From assembly GCA_963840805.1 (NCBI GenBank), contig CAWJAJ010000015.1, forward strand, positions 186,001 to 250,000: a stretch of DNA of 64,000 bases. The letters run 5' to 3'. How positions within the stretch are numbered: position 1 is the stretch's first letter; every line of letters starts with the position of its first letter. Under the pieces are notes generated by a model. That model worked only from the letters and a program-made list of their open reading frames with translations. It made no database searches and was not told the DNA's origin. This document shows positions 44,955 to 53,701 of this stretch, one piece after another. Origin of the DNA: CADEEN01 sp963840805. GTDB lineage: Bacteria; Pseudomonadota; Gammaproteobacteria; Burkholderiales; Burkholderiaceae_C. The position numbers were made by a program, and so were the translations under genes.

Positions 44955-45956
44955 TCAGGGGTAGAGAAAACAACTGGCTTTTCTTCCCTCGCCGACCGCG
45001 TGCAGAGGCGGTTCGTCGACGTCGCAGCGGCCGGCCATGGCCGACACGCAACGGGGATGGAAGGGGCAGCCTTTCGGCCGGTTGAACGGGTGCGGAATCG
45101 ATCCGCTGATGGTCGGCAGCTTCAATCGTGGCGTGGAGTCGATGCTCGGTATGGACTGCAGCAGCGCCTTCGTGTACGGATGCTTCGGATCGTGGAAGAT
45201 GTCATCGACATTGCCCTGCTCGACCACCTTGCCGAGGTACATCACGACCACGTCGTCGGCCATCTCCGCGACCACGCCGAGGTTGTGCGTGATGAGCATG
45301 ATGGCCATTCCGCGTTCCTGCTGAATCCTTCGCAGCAGTTCGAGGATCTGCGCCTGGGTGGTGACGTCCAGGGCCGTGGTGGGCTCGTCGGCGATGAGCA
45401 GGCGCGGATCGCAGGAGAGCGCGACCGCGATCATCGCCCGCTGGCGCAGCCCGCCGCTCAATTCGAACGAGTACTCGTCGATGCGCCGTTCCGGTTTCGG
45501 GATGCCGACGCTGCGCAGCGCCTCGATCCCCCGCTGTCTTGCGGCTTGCTTGCTCACCGCCTTGTGCAGCAGGACGGCTTCGACGAGTTGCGCCCCGATC
45601 GTGTGAACGGGGCTGAACGAGGTCATGGGCTCCTGGAAGATGAGAGCGATGTCTCCGCCTCGAATCGCGCGCATCTCCCGGCTGTTGGCCTTGAGCTTGA
45701 CGACATCGACTTGCGATCCGTCGGCGCGGGTCAGGATGATCTCGCCGTCGACGATGCGGCCGGGACGATCGACGATGCGCAGGATCGACTGCGCGGTGAC
45801 GCTCTTTCCGCAGCCGCTCTCTCCGACGATGCCGAGCGTCTTTCCCGGCAAGACGTCGAAGCTCGCGCCGTCGACGGCCTTGGTCGTTCCCTCGTCCTGG
45901 AAGAAGCTCGTCTTGAGGTTTCGCACCGAAAGCAGCGGCGTCGTATCGTTGTGCAT
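44955..45956 (-). CDS. Peptide/nickel-type ABC transporter ATPase (OppD/DppD)
   Basis: A 333-residue ATPase. Walker A is GESGCGKSVTAQSIL, the Q-loop ALIFQEPMTSFSPV, the signature LSGGLRQRAMIAVAL and Walker B LLIADEPTTALDVT. The C-terminal domain contains GCPFHPRCVSAMAGRC. The ATG at 45956 (MHNDTTPLLSVRNLKTSF) is used; the frame runs back to 46169 with no family sequence. It lies between the C-subunit permease and the F-subunit gene. Confidence 0.95.
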   Translation of the reverse strand: MHNDTTPLLSVRNLKTSFFQDEGTTKAVDGASFDVLPGKTLGIVGESGCGKSVTAQSILRIVDRPGRIVDGEIILTRADGSQVDVVKLKANSREMRAIRGGDIALIFQEPMTSFSPVHTIGAQLVEAVLLHKAVSKQAARQRGIEALRSVGIPKPERRIDEYSFELSGGLRQRAMIAVALSCDPRLLIADEPTTALDVTTQAQILELLRRIQQERGMAIMLITHNLGVVAEMADDVVVMYLGKVVEQGNVDDIFHDPKHPYTKALLQSIPSIDSTPRLKLPTISGSIPHPFNRPKGCPFHPRCVSAMAGRCDVDEPPLHAVGEGRKASCFLYP

Positions 45957-46038
45957 CGTCAATCCGGCCGTGATGGTGCCCGTCGACGGGCCGCGGGTTG
46001 GATCGGCTTGGGCAGGACGCTCACTGCAAACGCCCCGT

Positions 46039-47169
46039 CTACAGATACGGGTCCGCCGCATCCCGTATCCCGTCGCCCATGAAGTTGAACGCGAGGACCG
46101 CAACGATGACGGCAAACGACGGGTAGAGCAGCCACGGAGAAATGACCAAGGCCTGGATGTTCTGGGCATCCTGAAGCAGGACGCCCCAGCTGATCGCCGG
46201 CGGCCTCAGGCCGAGGCCGAGAAAGCTCAGCGACGTCTCGCTGATGATGATCGCGGGGATCGCCAGCGTCGTCGCCGCGATGATGTGGCTCGTGAACGAG
46301 GGCACCATGTGGCGGAAGATGATCCTCGCCTTGCTGCAACCCAGGAGTTCGGCCGCCATCACGAAATCCTCCTGCTTCAGCGAGATGAACCTGCCTCGCA
46401 CGACGCGGGCGAGTTCGGTCCAGCCGATGAGGGAAATGATGATCGTGATGGCGAAGTAGACCTGCACGACGTCCCAGTCGGCGGGAAGCGCGGCGGCCAA
46501 GCCCATCCACAGCGGAATCGTCGGAATCGATCGAAGAATCTCGATGATCCGCTGGATCACCGTATCGGCCAGGCCGCCGAAATAGCCGGAGATGCCACCC
46601 AGCACGACACCCAGCACGAGACTCAGGGCCACGCTGACGAGGCCGATCGTCATCGACGTCCGCGTCGCGTAGATGAGCCGCGACCACATGTCGCGGCCCT
46701 GCATGTCGGTTCCCAGCAGGAAGAGCGTCTCTCCCGCCTTGGCGCCTTCCACGGCCAGGAGATGACGGTCGCTCGGGATGAAGCCCAGCAGTTCGTAGGG
46801 TTCGCCCCGGCCGAAGAACCTGACGGGAATCTTCCTGCTCGTGTCGGGCACATAGACCCGCTTGAACGTACGCGGGTCACGGGTTCCCGTCAGTGCGTAC
46901 ACGAAGGGGTTGAAGCGCCCCTCGTCGAACCAGTGGATCTGCTGCGGCGCCATCAGCGATCGCTGGGCTTCCGATTCCTGCGGATCGGCGTAGGCGAAGA
47001 AGTCGGCAAAGATCGCCACCAGATAGAAGGCAACCAGCACGAGGGTTCCCCCCATCGCGAGCCTGTGCTTGCGGAAGCGCCACCACATCAATTGCCACTG
47101 CGTGGCGACGGCGATCCTGTCCTCGGCCAGAACCCCGGCAGCCAGCGCGGGAGCGTGCTCCGCCGTCAC
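46039..47169 (-). CDS. ABC transporter permease, OppC/DppC type with enlarged periplasmic loop
   Basis: A 376-residue permease. After the first transmembrane helix (GGTLVLVAFYLVAIFADFF) comes an unusually long stretch of about 120 residues, which includes FNPFVYALTGTRDPRTFKRV, before LGTDMQGRDMWSRLIYATR and the remaining helices. The coupling EAA-like motif is AAELLGCSKARIIFRHMVP. Standard OppC proteins are about 300 residues; the enlarged loop occurs in a subgroup paired with large binding proteins, as here. The GTG at 47169 overlaps the B-subunit stop (GTGA). No frameshift is present. Confidence 0.93.
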   Translation of the reverse strand: MTAEHAPALAAGVLAEDRIAVATQWQLMWWRFRKHRLAMGGTLVLVAFYLVAIFADFFAYADPQESEAQRSLMAPQQIHWFDEGRFNPFVYALTGTRDPRTFKRVYVPDTSRKIPVRFFGRGEPYELLGFIPSDRHLLAVEGAKAGETLFLLGTDMQGRDMWSRLIYATRTSMTIGLVSVALSLVLGVVLGGISGYFGGLADTVIQRIIEILRSIPTIPLWMGLAAALPADWDVVQVYFAITIIISLIGWTELARVVRGRFISLKQEDFVMAAELLGCSKARIIFRHMVPSFTSHIIAATTLAIPAIIISETSLSFLGLGLRPPAISWGVLLQDAQNIQALVISPWLLYPSFAVIVAVLAFNFMGDGIRDAADPYL

Positions 47170-48155
47170 TGCTGCCCCAGGCGAATTCTCGGGTCGACCC
47201 ACATCAGCAGCAGGTCGGAGATGAACGTCCCGATCACGGTCATCACCCCCAGCAACAGGACGATGGTTCCGGCGAGGAACATGTCCTGCGCGATCAACGC
47301 CTTGAGGAGCAGCGGACCGACCGTGGGCAGGCTCAGGACGAGCGAGACGATGATGCTTCCGGACACCACGTAGGGCAGCAGGTAGCCGATCGTGCTGACG
47401 AACGGATTGAGGGCGACGCGGACCGGATATCTCATGATGACCCGGTACTCCGACAGACCCCGGGCCCGGGCCGTCATGACATAGGGCTTGCGCAACTCGT
47501 CGAGCAGGTTCGACCGCATGATGCGGATCAGCTGGGCGGTTCCCGCAACGCCGAGAACGACGGCCGGGATCGGCAGGTGCTTGGTGAGGTCCCACACCCT
47601 CGCGAGGCTCCACGGCGCTTCGGCGAAGTCGGGCGAGAAGAGGCCCCCCACGTTCGCGCCGAAGTGGGCAAAGCCGACGTACATGACGACGAGCGCCAGC
47701 AGGAATCCGGGAATGGCGAGGCCGATGAAGCCGACGAACGTGAACACGTAGTCCGCGATCGAATACGGGTACACGGCGGAGTAGATCCCGATCGGCAAGG
47801 CCAGGGCCCAGGTGAAGACGATCGCCGCCACGGAGATGACCATCGTCAAGGTCAGTCGATCGCCGATCACGTCGGAAACGGGCCGCCCCCATTCCATGGC
47901 CATGCCGAAGTTCCCCTCCAGCATCAGGCCCATCCACTTGCCGTATTGAACCGTGATCGACTTGTCCAGGCCGAGCTGTTCGCGCAGCGCCGCCGCCTCG
48001 CCCTCTGAAACCGCACTACCCGACGCCGACATCGAGGCGATGTACGAAGTCACGTAGTCGCCAGGAGGCAGGTGGATGATCATGAACGACAGCACCGAGA
48101 TGGCCCAGACCGTGAGCACCGCCAGCAGCAAGCGACGAACGATGTAGGCCACCAT
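47166..48155 (-). CDS. ABC transporter permease, OppB/DppB type
   Basis: A 329-residue permease beginning MVAYIVRRLLLAVLTVWAISVLSF, typical of OppB/DppB. It has a periplasmic loop LREQLGLDKSITVQYGKWM and the EAA-like coupling segment VMTARARGLSEYRVIMRYPVR. About six transmembrane helices are expected. It pairs with the following C-subunit to form the pore and lies 81 bases after the binding-protein gene. Confidence 0.95.
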   Translation of the reverse strand: MVAYIVRRLLLAVLTVWAISVLSFMIIHLPPGDYVTSYIASMSASGSAVSEGEAAALREQLGLDKSITVQYGKWMGLMLEGNFGMAMEWGRPVSDVIGDRLTLTMVISVAAIVFTWALALPIGIYSAVYPYSIADYVFTFVGFIGLAIPGFLLALVVMYVGFAHFGANVGGLFSPDFAEAPWSLARVWDLTKHLPIPAVVLGVAGTAQLIRIMRSNLLDELRKPYVMTARARGLSEYRVIMRYPVRVALNPFVSTIGYLLPYVVSGSIIVSLVLSLPTVGPLLLKALIAQDMFLAGTIVLLLGVMTVIGTFISDLLLMWVDPRIRLGQQ

Positions 48156-48236
48156 GGCAACTCCGTGGAGAACGCCTCGGGCGTGCGTCGGCGCCCGAGG
48201 AAAACGCCGCCGCCCTTGCAGGCGGCGGCGGCCCCG

Positions 48237-50309
48237 TCACTTGAAGTAGAACGTGATCGGCATCGACGAGTACGGCGTGCGCACGTGCTGCGCATTGGTT
48301 TGCCGGTCGGGCACATTGCCGACGTTGTTCTTCACGATGCGCACCCCCATGAACGCCGGCGACTGCCCGACGGTCCCGATGCTCCAGGTCTGCTCGGTGA
48401 TGATCTTCCAGACCTCCTTGCCGGCCTTGACGCGGTCCTCCTCCTTCATGCCGAAGGCACTGCGGAAGAGGTCGAATGCCTTCTGCATCTCCGGATCGTC
48501 CGGCTTCTTGCCCGACTGCCCCTTCGACGCATACCACTTCGCATAGGCCATGCCCATGTGCGCCTCGGCGGCGTCGACGGGCAGCGCATGGCGCGGGAAC
48601 AGGAACAGCACTTCGGAGCCGTCGTTGGCCCAGGTGATGATCTGGTTCTCGTTGTTGTTGTCGCGCGTGAACGCGAGGTTGCGCTCGAGCTCCTTGATGT
48701 CGACGTCGATGCCGATCTTCTTCCATTGCTGCTTGATCATCTCGCCGACCTGCGTGTACGGCACGAACTGGCCGCCGACGGTCACCATCTCGAGGCGCAA
48801 GCGCCCCTTGCCGTCCTGCCGCAGCCGGTAGCCTTCGCCGTCCTTCTTCGCGAGGCCGACCTTGTCGAGCAACTCGTTGGCCTGCTTGAGGTCCAGCACG
48901 CCCCACTTCTTGTTCCACTCGGGGCCCGGGCTGTAGACCGTGTCGGGCGCCGGCGCCACCGAGCCCGCCGTGCCGACACCGAGCCAGAACGCTTCGTTGA
49001 GCTGTTCGCGGTCGATGCCCAGCGCGAGCGCGTGACGGAAGTCCTTGGTGCGCAGCAGCTTGCCGATCTCCGGATCGGCGTCGTAGGCCATGCCCAGGTG
49101 CAGCGCGACGTCCGAGCCGTTGAGGCCCGGATCGAGCCGGACCGTGTAGTTGCCCTTCTTCTGGTTCTCGAGGAACACCGGCAGCTTCGACAGGTGCATG
49201 TGGCGTTCCTGGATGTCGTACTCGCCCGCGATCGCGCGCAGGTTCGCCACCTCGGCGTTCTCGGCGAGGGTCATCGTGATGCGGTCGATGTACGGCAGCT
49301 GGTTGCCCGCCGTGTCCACGGCCCAGAAGTAGGGGTTGCGCTCCATCGCCCACGTCGGCGTGTTGATCGGCGAGACGGTCCTCCACGGCGTCATGACCGG
49401 CAGCTCGGGGTTGAGCGCCCAGCTGTAGCGATTGCGCAGCAGCGACACCCAGTTGTCGAAGCCGAGGTCCTTGGCCTTCTTGTTCGCCGCCTCCTCGGAG
49501 GAGTACTTCGGCATGAACTGCTTCAGGTAGTGCGCCGGCGCGTAGGCGCCGCCCCAGTTCTGGAACGCACCCCGCGTCGCGAGCCCGGCGCCGATCGCCG
49601 TGCTGCCCGCAAGCTGGTAGACGAAGAAGGCGTAGGGCTCGGGGAACTCGAAGGCGACGGTGTAGTCGTCGATCTTCCTCATCTTCCCGTCCTTGCCGTC
49701 GATCTGGAACTCGAAGAACGGCGTCGGGACGATGTTCTTGTTGAGGTAGATGTCCTCGTACCAGAACACGAAGTCGTCGGCGGTGAGCGGCTTGCCGTCG
49801 GACCACTTGGCGCCCTTGCGCAGGTAGATCGTCGTCGTCTTGCCGTCGTCGCTGACCTTCCAGTCGCGAGCGAGGCTGGGCATGATCTTGCTGCCCGTGT
49901 AGTCGAACGTGAGGATCTTGTCGGCCGAGTTGATGCGGTTGCCGTTCTCGTGGTCGGCAGGGCCGGTGAACGCGCGGCGCCAGTTGCCGCCGTATTTCCC
50001 CACCTGGGCCAGCGGCTTCACGACGAAGAGCTGCGAAGCATCGGGCAAGCGTTTTTCGACGGCGGGGAGCTTTCCCTCCTTCACCAGCGCGGCGAGCGTC
50101 GGCGCTTCCTTGAACGCCTTCGGAAACGCATTCGCGTCGCGAAGAATTTCCGGACCCTGGAGTTTGCCGATCAACGAAGAGCCTATCTTCGGGGTTTTCG
50201 ACGGATCCACTGGCGCCGCCGTTTGCGCGCCCACGCCCGCAGACCCCATCACGAAGGCGCCGAGGATTGCAAGACCGCCCAGCACACGCAGCGCGCGCAT
50301 CGATTTCAT
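48237..50309 (-). CDS. Large periplasmic solute-binding protein, ABC family 5
   Basis: A 690-residue extracytoplasmic binding protein. The ATG at 50309 (MKSMRALRVLGGLAILGAF) gives a signal peptide cut after about residue 29 (GVGAQ) and has GGAG upstream; the frame continues to 50423. Family 5 features are YTGSKIMPSLARDWKVSDDG, TIYLRKGAKWSDGKPLTADDFVFWYEDI and FRHALALGIDREQLNEAFW. It is about 150 residues longer than DppA or OppA. Substrate is not predictable; large members bind peptides, glycosides or other compounds. It heads a complete importer operon (binding protein, B, C, D, F). Confidence 0.93.
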   Translation of the reverse strand: MKSMRALRVLGGLAILGAFVMGSAGVGAQTAAPVDPSKTPKIGSSLIGKLQGPEILRDANAFPKAFKEAPTLAALVKEGKLPAVEKRLPDASQLFVVKPLAQVGKYGGNWRRAFTGPADHENGNRINSADKILTFDYTGSKIMPSLARDWKVSDDGKTTTIYLRKGAKWSDGKPLTADDFVFWYEDIYLNKNIVPTPFFEFQIDGKDGKMRKIDDYTVAFEFPEPYAFFVYQLAGSTAIGAGLATRGAFQNWGGAYAPAHYLKQFMPKYSSEEAANKKAKDLGFDNWVSLLRNRYSWALNPELPVMTPWRTVSPINTPTWAMERNPYFWAVDTAGNQLPYIDRITMTLAENAEVANLRAIAGEYDIQERHMHLSKLPVFLENQKKGNYTVRLDPGLNGSDVALHLGMAYDADPEIGKLLRTKDFRHALALGIDREQLNEAFWLGVGTAGSVAPAPDTVYSPGPEWNKKWGVLDLKQANELLDKVGLAKKDGEGYRLRQDGKGRLRLEMVTVGGQFVPYTQVGEMIKQQWKKIGIDVDIKELERNLAFTRDNNNENQIITWANDGSEVLFLFPRHALPVDAAEAHMGMAYAKWYASKGQSGKKPDDPEMQKAFDLFRSAFGMKEEDRVKAGKEVWKIITEQTWSIGTVGQSPAFMGVRIVKNNVGNVPDRQTNAQHVRTPYSSMPITFYFK

Positions 50310-50711
50310 ATGAATCTCCATCAGCATTGTTCCGTTTCCGCAACCGGTAGAACTTGCGGCTCGAGACCCGTTGCGTTGCCCGAAATCGCAGGGCGCGGAC
50401 AACGCCGCGCCGACAGGGCACATGGGGCCACTCCCCGGCGCAGCGATTCTGCGCCGCGGCCGTGGACAAAACTAGCGTTAGATCAATTCGGCTTCCAGTA
50501 AGCACGGCGCCGGACCGCCGCATTCCGCCTCGGTCCGTCCGTGACCCCCGAAGTCCGCTGTGCATTCGCCTGCGGTGCGGTGGCCAACCATTCGACGAGT
50601 CCGGGTCACTATCCCCCCGAACAACGTTTGTTCCTTTGGGGTCTTGCCGCTTGCCGTCGATCTGCACGCGAACCCCCGCTATCCTGCGCGCTTGGTTCCG
50701 AGGAGTCACGC
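50310..50711. other. Divergent intergenic region, 402 bases, with an operator-like palindrome
   Basis: This gap separates the binding-protein operon from the divergent metallo-beta-lactamase gene and must hold both promoters. The clearest element is GAACAA-CGT-TTGTTC (50619-50633), a perfect 6-base inverted repeat enclosed by CCCC and GGGG runs. It lies about 80 bases before the ATG at 50712. No convincing -35/-10 pair was found for either direction, and no credible gene lies inside. Confidence 0.5.
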
Positions 50712-51692
50712 ATGCGCCCAGCCACTTCGATCTCGCTTCGCATCGCCTTCGCTGCACTGGCGCTGGCCATGCTGCCAGCGCTCACCCACGCTGCCGGGCC
50801 CATGGCCAAGGGCCAGGCACCCGGCTGGTACCGCATGCCGCTGGGCAATTTCGAGATCACTGCGCTGTCCGACGGCACCGTCGATCTGCCGGTGGACACG
50901 CTGCTCACCGGCATCACGCCGGCCAAAGTGAAGTCGGCGCTGGCGCGCGCGTACCTCAAGCCACCGCTGGAGACCTCGGTCAATGGCTACCTGGTCAACA
51001 CCGGCAGCAAGCTGGTGCTGATCGATGCCGGCGCCGCGGGCCTGTTCGGGCCGACGCTGGGCAAGCTGGTGGCCAACCTCAAGGCCTCGGGCTACACGCC
51101 CGAGCAGGTCGACGAGATCTACGTCACCCATCTGCATGCCGACCACGTGGGCGGCATCACCGGTGGCGACGGCAAGGGGGTGTTCCCCAACGCGGTGGTG
51201 CGGCTGCACGCCAAGGAGGCCGCCTTCTGGCTCGACCCGGCTCAGATGGACAAGGCGCCCACCGGCATGAAGGACTTCTTCAAGGGCGCGATGGCGTCGA
51301 TGAAGCCGTACCTCGACGCCGGCAAGGTCAAGCCCTTCGATGCCGACGGCGAACTCGTGCCCGGCATCCGCGCCATGGCCGCCACCGGCCACACGCCGGG
51401 CCACAGCGTGTACGTGGTCGAGAGCAACGGCGCCAAGATGGTGATGTGGGGCGACCTGATGCACGTGGCCGCGGTGCAGTTCCCCGACCCGATGGTGACG
51501 ATCCAGTTCGACACCGACCCCAAGGCCGCGCGCCCGCAGCGCCGGAAGGCCTATGCCGATGCGGCGAAGAAGGGCTACTTCGTGGCGGTGGCGCACGTGC
51601 CGTTCCCCGGCATCGGCCAACTGCGGCCCGACGGCAAGGGCTACCGCTGGCTGCCGACGAACTACACGGCCAACAACCCGGCGGCGAAGTAG
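50712..51692 (+). CDS. Secreted metallo-beta-lactamase fold hydrolase
   Basis: A 326-residue protein with a signal peptide (ISLRIAFAALALAMLPALTHA, cleaved after about residue 27). The metal site is THLHADHVGG (HxHxDH, about residue 140). A further histidine lies in ATGHTPGHSVYVVE, an aspartate in MWGDLMHVAAV, and a final histidine in VAHVPFPG. The family includes lactonases, quorum-quenching enzymes and beta-lactamases; the ADGxxxLPxxxLL-like start LSDGTVDLPVDTLLTGI is shared with AHL-lactonase-like proteins. The actual substrate is unknown. The ATG follows AGGAGTC. Confidence 0.92.
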   Translation: MRPATSISLRIAFAALALAMLPALTHAAGPMAKGQAPGWYRMPLGNFEITALSDGTVDLPVDTLLTGITPAKVKSALARAYLKPPLETSVNGYLVNTGSKLVLIDAGAAGLFGPTLGKLVANLKASGYTPEQVDEIYVTHLHADHVGGITGGDGKGVFPNAVVRLHAKEAAFWLDPAQMDKAPTGMKDFFKGAMASMKPYLDAGKVKPFDADGELVPGIRAMAATGHTPGHSVYVVESNGAKMVMWGDLMHVAAVQFPDPMVTIQFDTDPKAARPQRRKAYADAAKKGYFVAVAHVPFPGIGQLRPDGKGYRWLPTNYTANNPAAK

Positions 51693-51699
51693 CGGCACT

Positions 51700-51753
51700 G
51701 GCAGCCTCGGCGAGGCTGCCTGAAGTTCCTGCAGCGCTCGCCGAGGCTGCAGG
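51700..51753 (+). promoter_or_regulatory. Mutually exclusive stem-loops after the metallo-beta-lactamase gene
   Basis: A perfect 9-base-pair hairpin, GGCAGCCTC-GGC-GAGGCTGCC (51700-51720), shares its left half with a second, longer pairing. GCAGCCTCGGCGAG (51701-51714) is the exact reverse complement of CTCGCCGAGGCTGC (51737-51750). A third small pair, CCTGCAGC / GCTGCAGG (51728-51753), overlaps. Only one fold can form at a time. There is no T-run, so this may be a processing or attenuation element between the two genes, or a Rho-dependent end. Confidence 0.5.
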
Positions 51754-51788
51754 GTACGGCCAGGGCGCTATGCTTCGCGCCCCTCCCC

Positions 51789-52271
51789 ATGGCAGGCATC
51801 CACATCACCGACATCGAGCGCGCCATCAACTGGTGGCGCGGGCGTTCGCCGTCGGCCGACGGCATCATCGCCTGCGCCGAGGTGCGCGCGCTGGGCGAGG
51901 TGTATGCGCTGATGGTCTATTACCGCCAGCATGCGTGCGACGAGGAGACGATGCCCGTGCGCGCCAAGGCCGCCTGGCTCGATTGGTATGCCGCCATGCC
52001 CGATGCGCCGTGCATCGCGATCTGCTCCACCGCGCAGGGCGATGCGGTGTGCAAGGGCTGCGGCCGCAGCGAAGACGAAGTGCAGCACTGGCCGGTGATG
52101 ACGCCGGGCGAGAAGCGCGCGGTGTGGCGCCGCATCACGATGGACGCCACCGCGTGGCGCTTCAACCGTTACGCCGAACGCGCGCGTCAGGCCACCGGCG
52201 CCGATCACCCCGACGCCGCCGCGTTCGCCGATCCGGCCCCGCCCCGCGGAGCGCCGCTTGAGCAGCGGTAG
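51789..52271 (+). CDS. DUF3717-DUF1289 two-domain protein
   Basis: A 160-residue protein. The N-terminal part (MAGIHITDIERAINWWRGR to VYALMVYY) matches DUF3717. After a linker, the second part PCIAICSTAQGDAVCKGCGRSEDEVQHW then MTPGEKRAVWRRI matches DUF1289, with four cysteines in the C-x3-C-x8-C-x2-C pattern that suggests metal binding. Neither domain has a known function; DUF1289 proteins are often linked to Fe-S or oxidative-stress genes. It overlaps the MATE gene start by 14 bases. Confidence 0.85.
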   Translation: MAGIHITDIERAINWWRGRSPSADGIIACAEVRALGEVYALMVYYRQHACDEETMPVRAKAAWLDWYAAMPDAPCIAICSTAQGDAVCKGCGRSEDEVQHWPVMTPGEKRAVWRRITMDATAWRFNRYAERARQATGADHPDAAAFADPAPPRGAPLEQR

Positions 52272-53701
52272 CGCGCAGCGCGGCCCGGGCGACGCCGGCG
52301 CGCAGCGTGCTTGGCCCCGCGTCGCCGCATGGCGCGCCGACGTCGCGCGCATCGTGCCGCTGGCCTGGCCGGTGTTCGTGGGCCAGATCGCAGTGCTGAT
52401 GTTTGCCACCGTCGATACCGTGCTGGTGGCGCGCTACTCGGCGGCCGATCTGGCGGCGCTGGCCGTCGGCGGTGCGGCCTACATCACGATCTTCATCGGC
52501 CTGATGGGCGTGGTGATGGCGGTGAGCCCGATCGTCGGCCAACTGTTCGGCGCCAAGCGCTTCGAGGCCGCGGGAGACCAGGTGCACCAGGCGGTGTGGC
52601 TGGCGCTCGCGCTGACGCTGCTGGGCAGCATGTTGCTGGTCTTCCCGTACCCCTTCCTGGCGCTGGCGCAGGCCACGCCCGAGGTCGCCGCCAAGGTGCG
52701 CGGCTACCTGCTGGCGCTGGCGTTCTCGCTGCCGGCGGGGCTGCTGTTCGCCGCCTACCGCGGCTTCAACACCGCGGTGTCGCGGCCCAAGGCGGTGATG
52801 ACGCTGCAGCTCGCCGGGCTGGCGCTGAAGGTGCCGCTGTCGGCGCTGCTGGTGTACGGCGCCGGTCCGGTGCCGTCGCTCGGCGTCACCGGCTGCGGCA
52901 TCGCCACCGCGCTGGCGATGTGGTTCCAGGTGCTCGTGGCCTGGGCCGGTGCTGCGGCGCGACCCCTTCTACGCGCCGTTCGCGCTGTTCGGCCGCGGCC
53001 TGCGCCCGCCGCACCGCGCTGCGCTGGTCGCCCAGTTGAAGCTCGGCGTGCCGATGGGGGCGTCGATCCTGGTCGAAGTCGCGGGCTTCGCGTGCATGGC
53101 TTTCTTCATCTCGCGCATCGGCGCCGCCGCGGTGGCCGGGCACCAGATCGCGGCCAACCTGGTGACGCTGCTGTTCATGCTGCCGCTCTCGATCGGCAAC
53201 GCGTCGAGCACGCTGGTGGCGCAGAGCATCGGCGCCGGGGTGGCGCACGACGCACGGCGCGTCGGCTGGCACGGCATGCAACTGGCGGCGTGCTGCGCAC
53301 TGGTGCTCGGCGGCATGGTGTTCTTTGCCCGCGAAGCCATCGTGCGCCTGTACACCGGCAACGAGGTCATCGTCGCCGCCGCCCTGCCGCTGCTGGCCTG
53401 GGTCGCGCTGTTCCACTTCGTCGATGCGATGCAGATCGTGGCCGCCTTCGTGCTGCGCGCCTGGCGCATCGCCACCGTGCCGCTGGTGATCTACGCCACC
53501 TCGATCTGGGGCCTCGGCATGGGCGGCGGCTACGTGCTGGCGTTCAACGTCGGCGGCGAAGTGCCGGCCGCCCTGCAGGGCGCCCGCGGCTATTGGGTCG
53601 CATCCACCAGCGGCATCGGTGCGGCGGCGATCGGCCTGACGCTGTACCTGTTCTGGGTGCTGCGGCAGCAGCAGCGCGCTACGCTGCCAGCGGCAGGCTG
53701 A
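52258..53701 (+). CDS. MATE family efflux transporter (one frameshift)
   Basis: A cation-coupled multidrug exporter of about 480 residues with 12 transmembrane segments. The start is VPLAWPVFVGQIAVLMFATVDTVLVAR, followed by VSPIVGQLFGAKRFEAAG, the NorM-like pattern. A single surplus base near 52945 separates the halves; repair gives AVLRRDPFYAPFALFGRG. The second half contains GHQIAANLVTLLFMLPLSIG and VAQSIGAG. The start is a TTG at 52258 inside the previous gene; no better upstream codon exists. The stop overlaps the convergent histidine kinase by 23 bases. Substrates are unknown. Confidence 0.9.
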
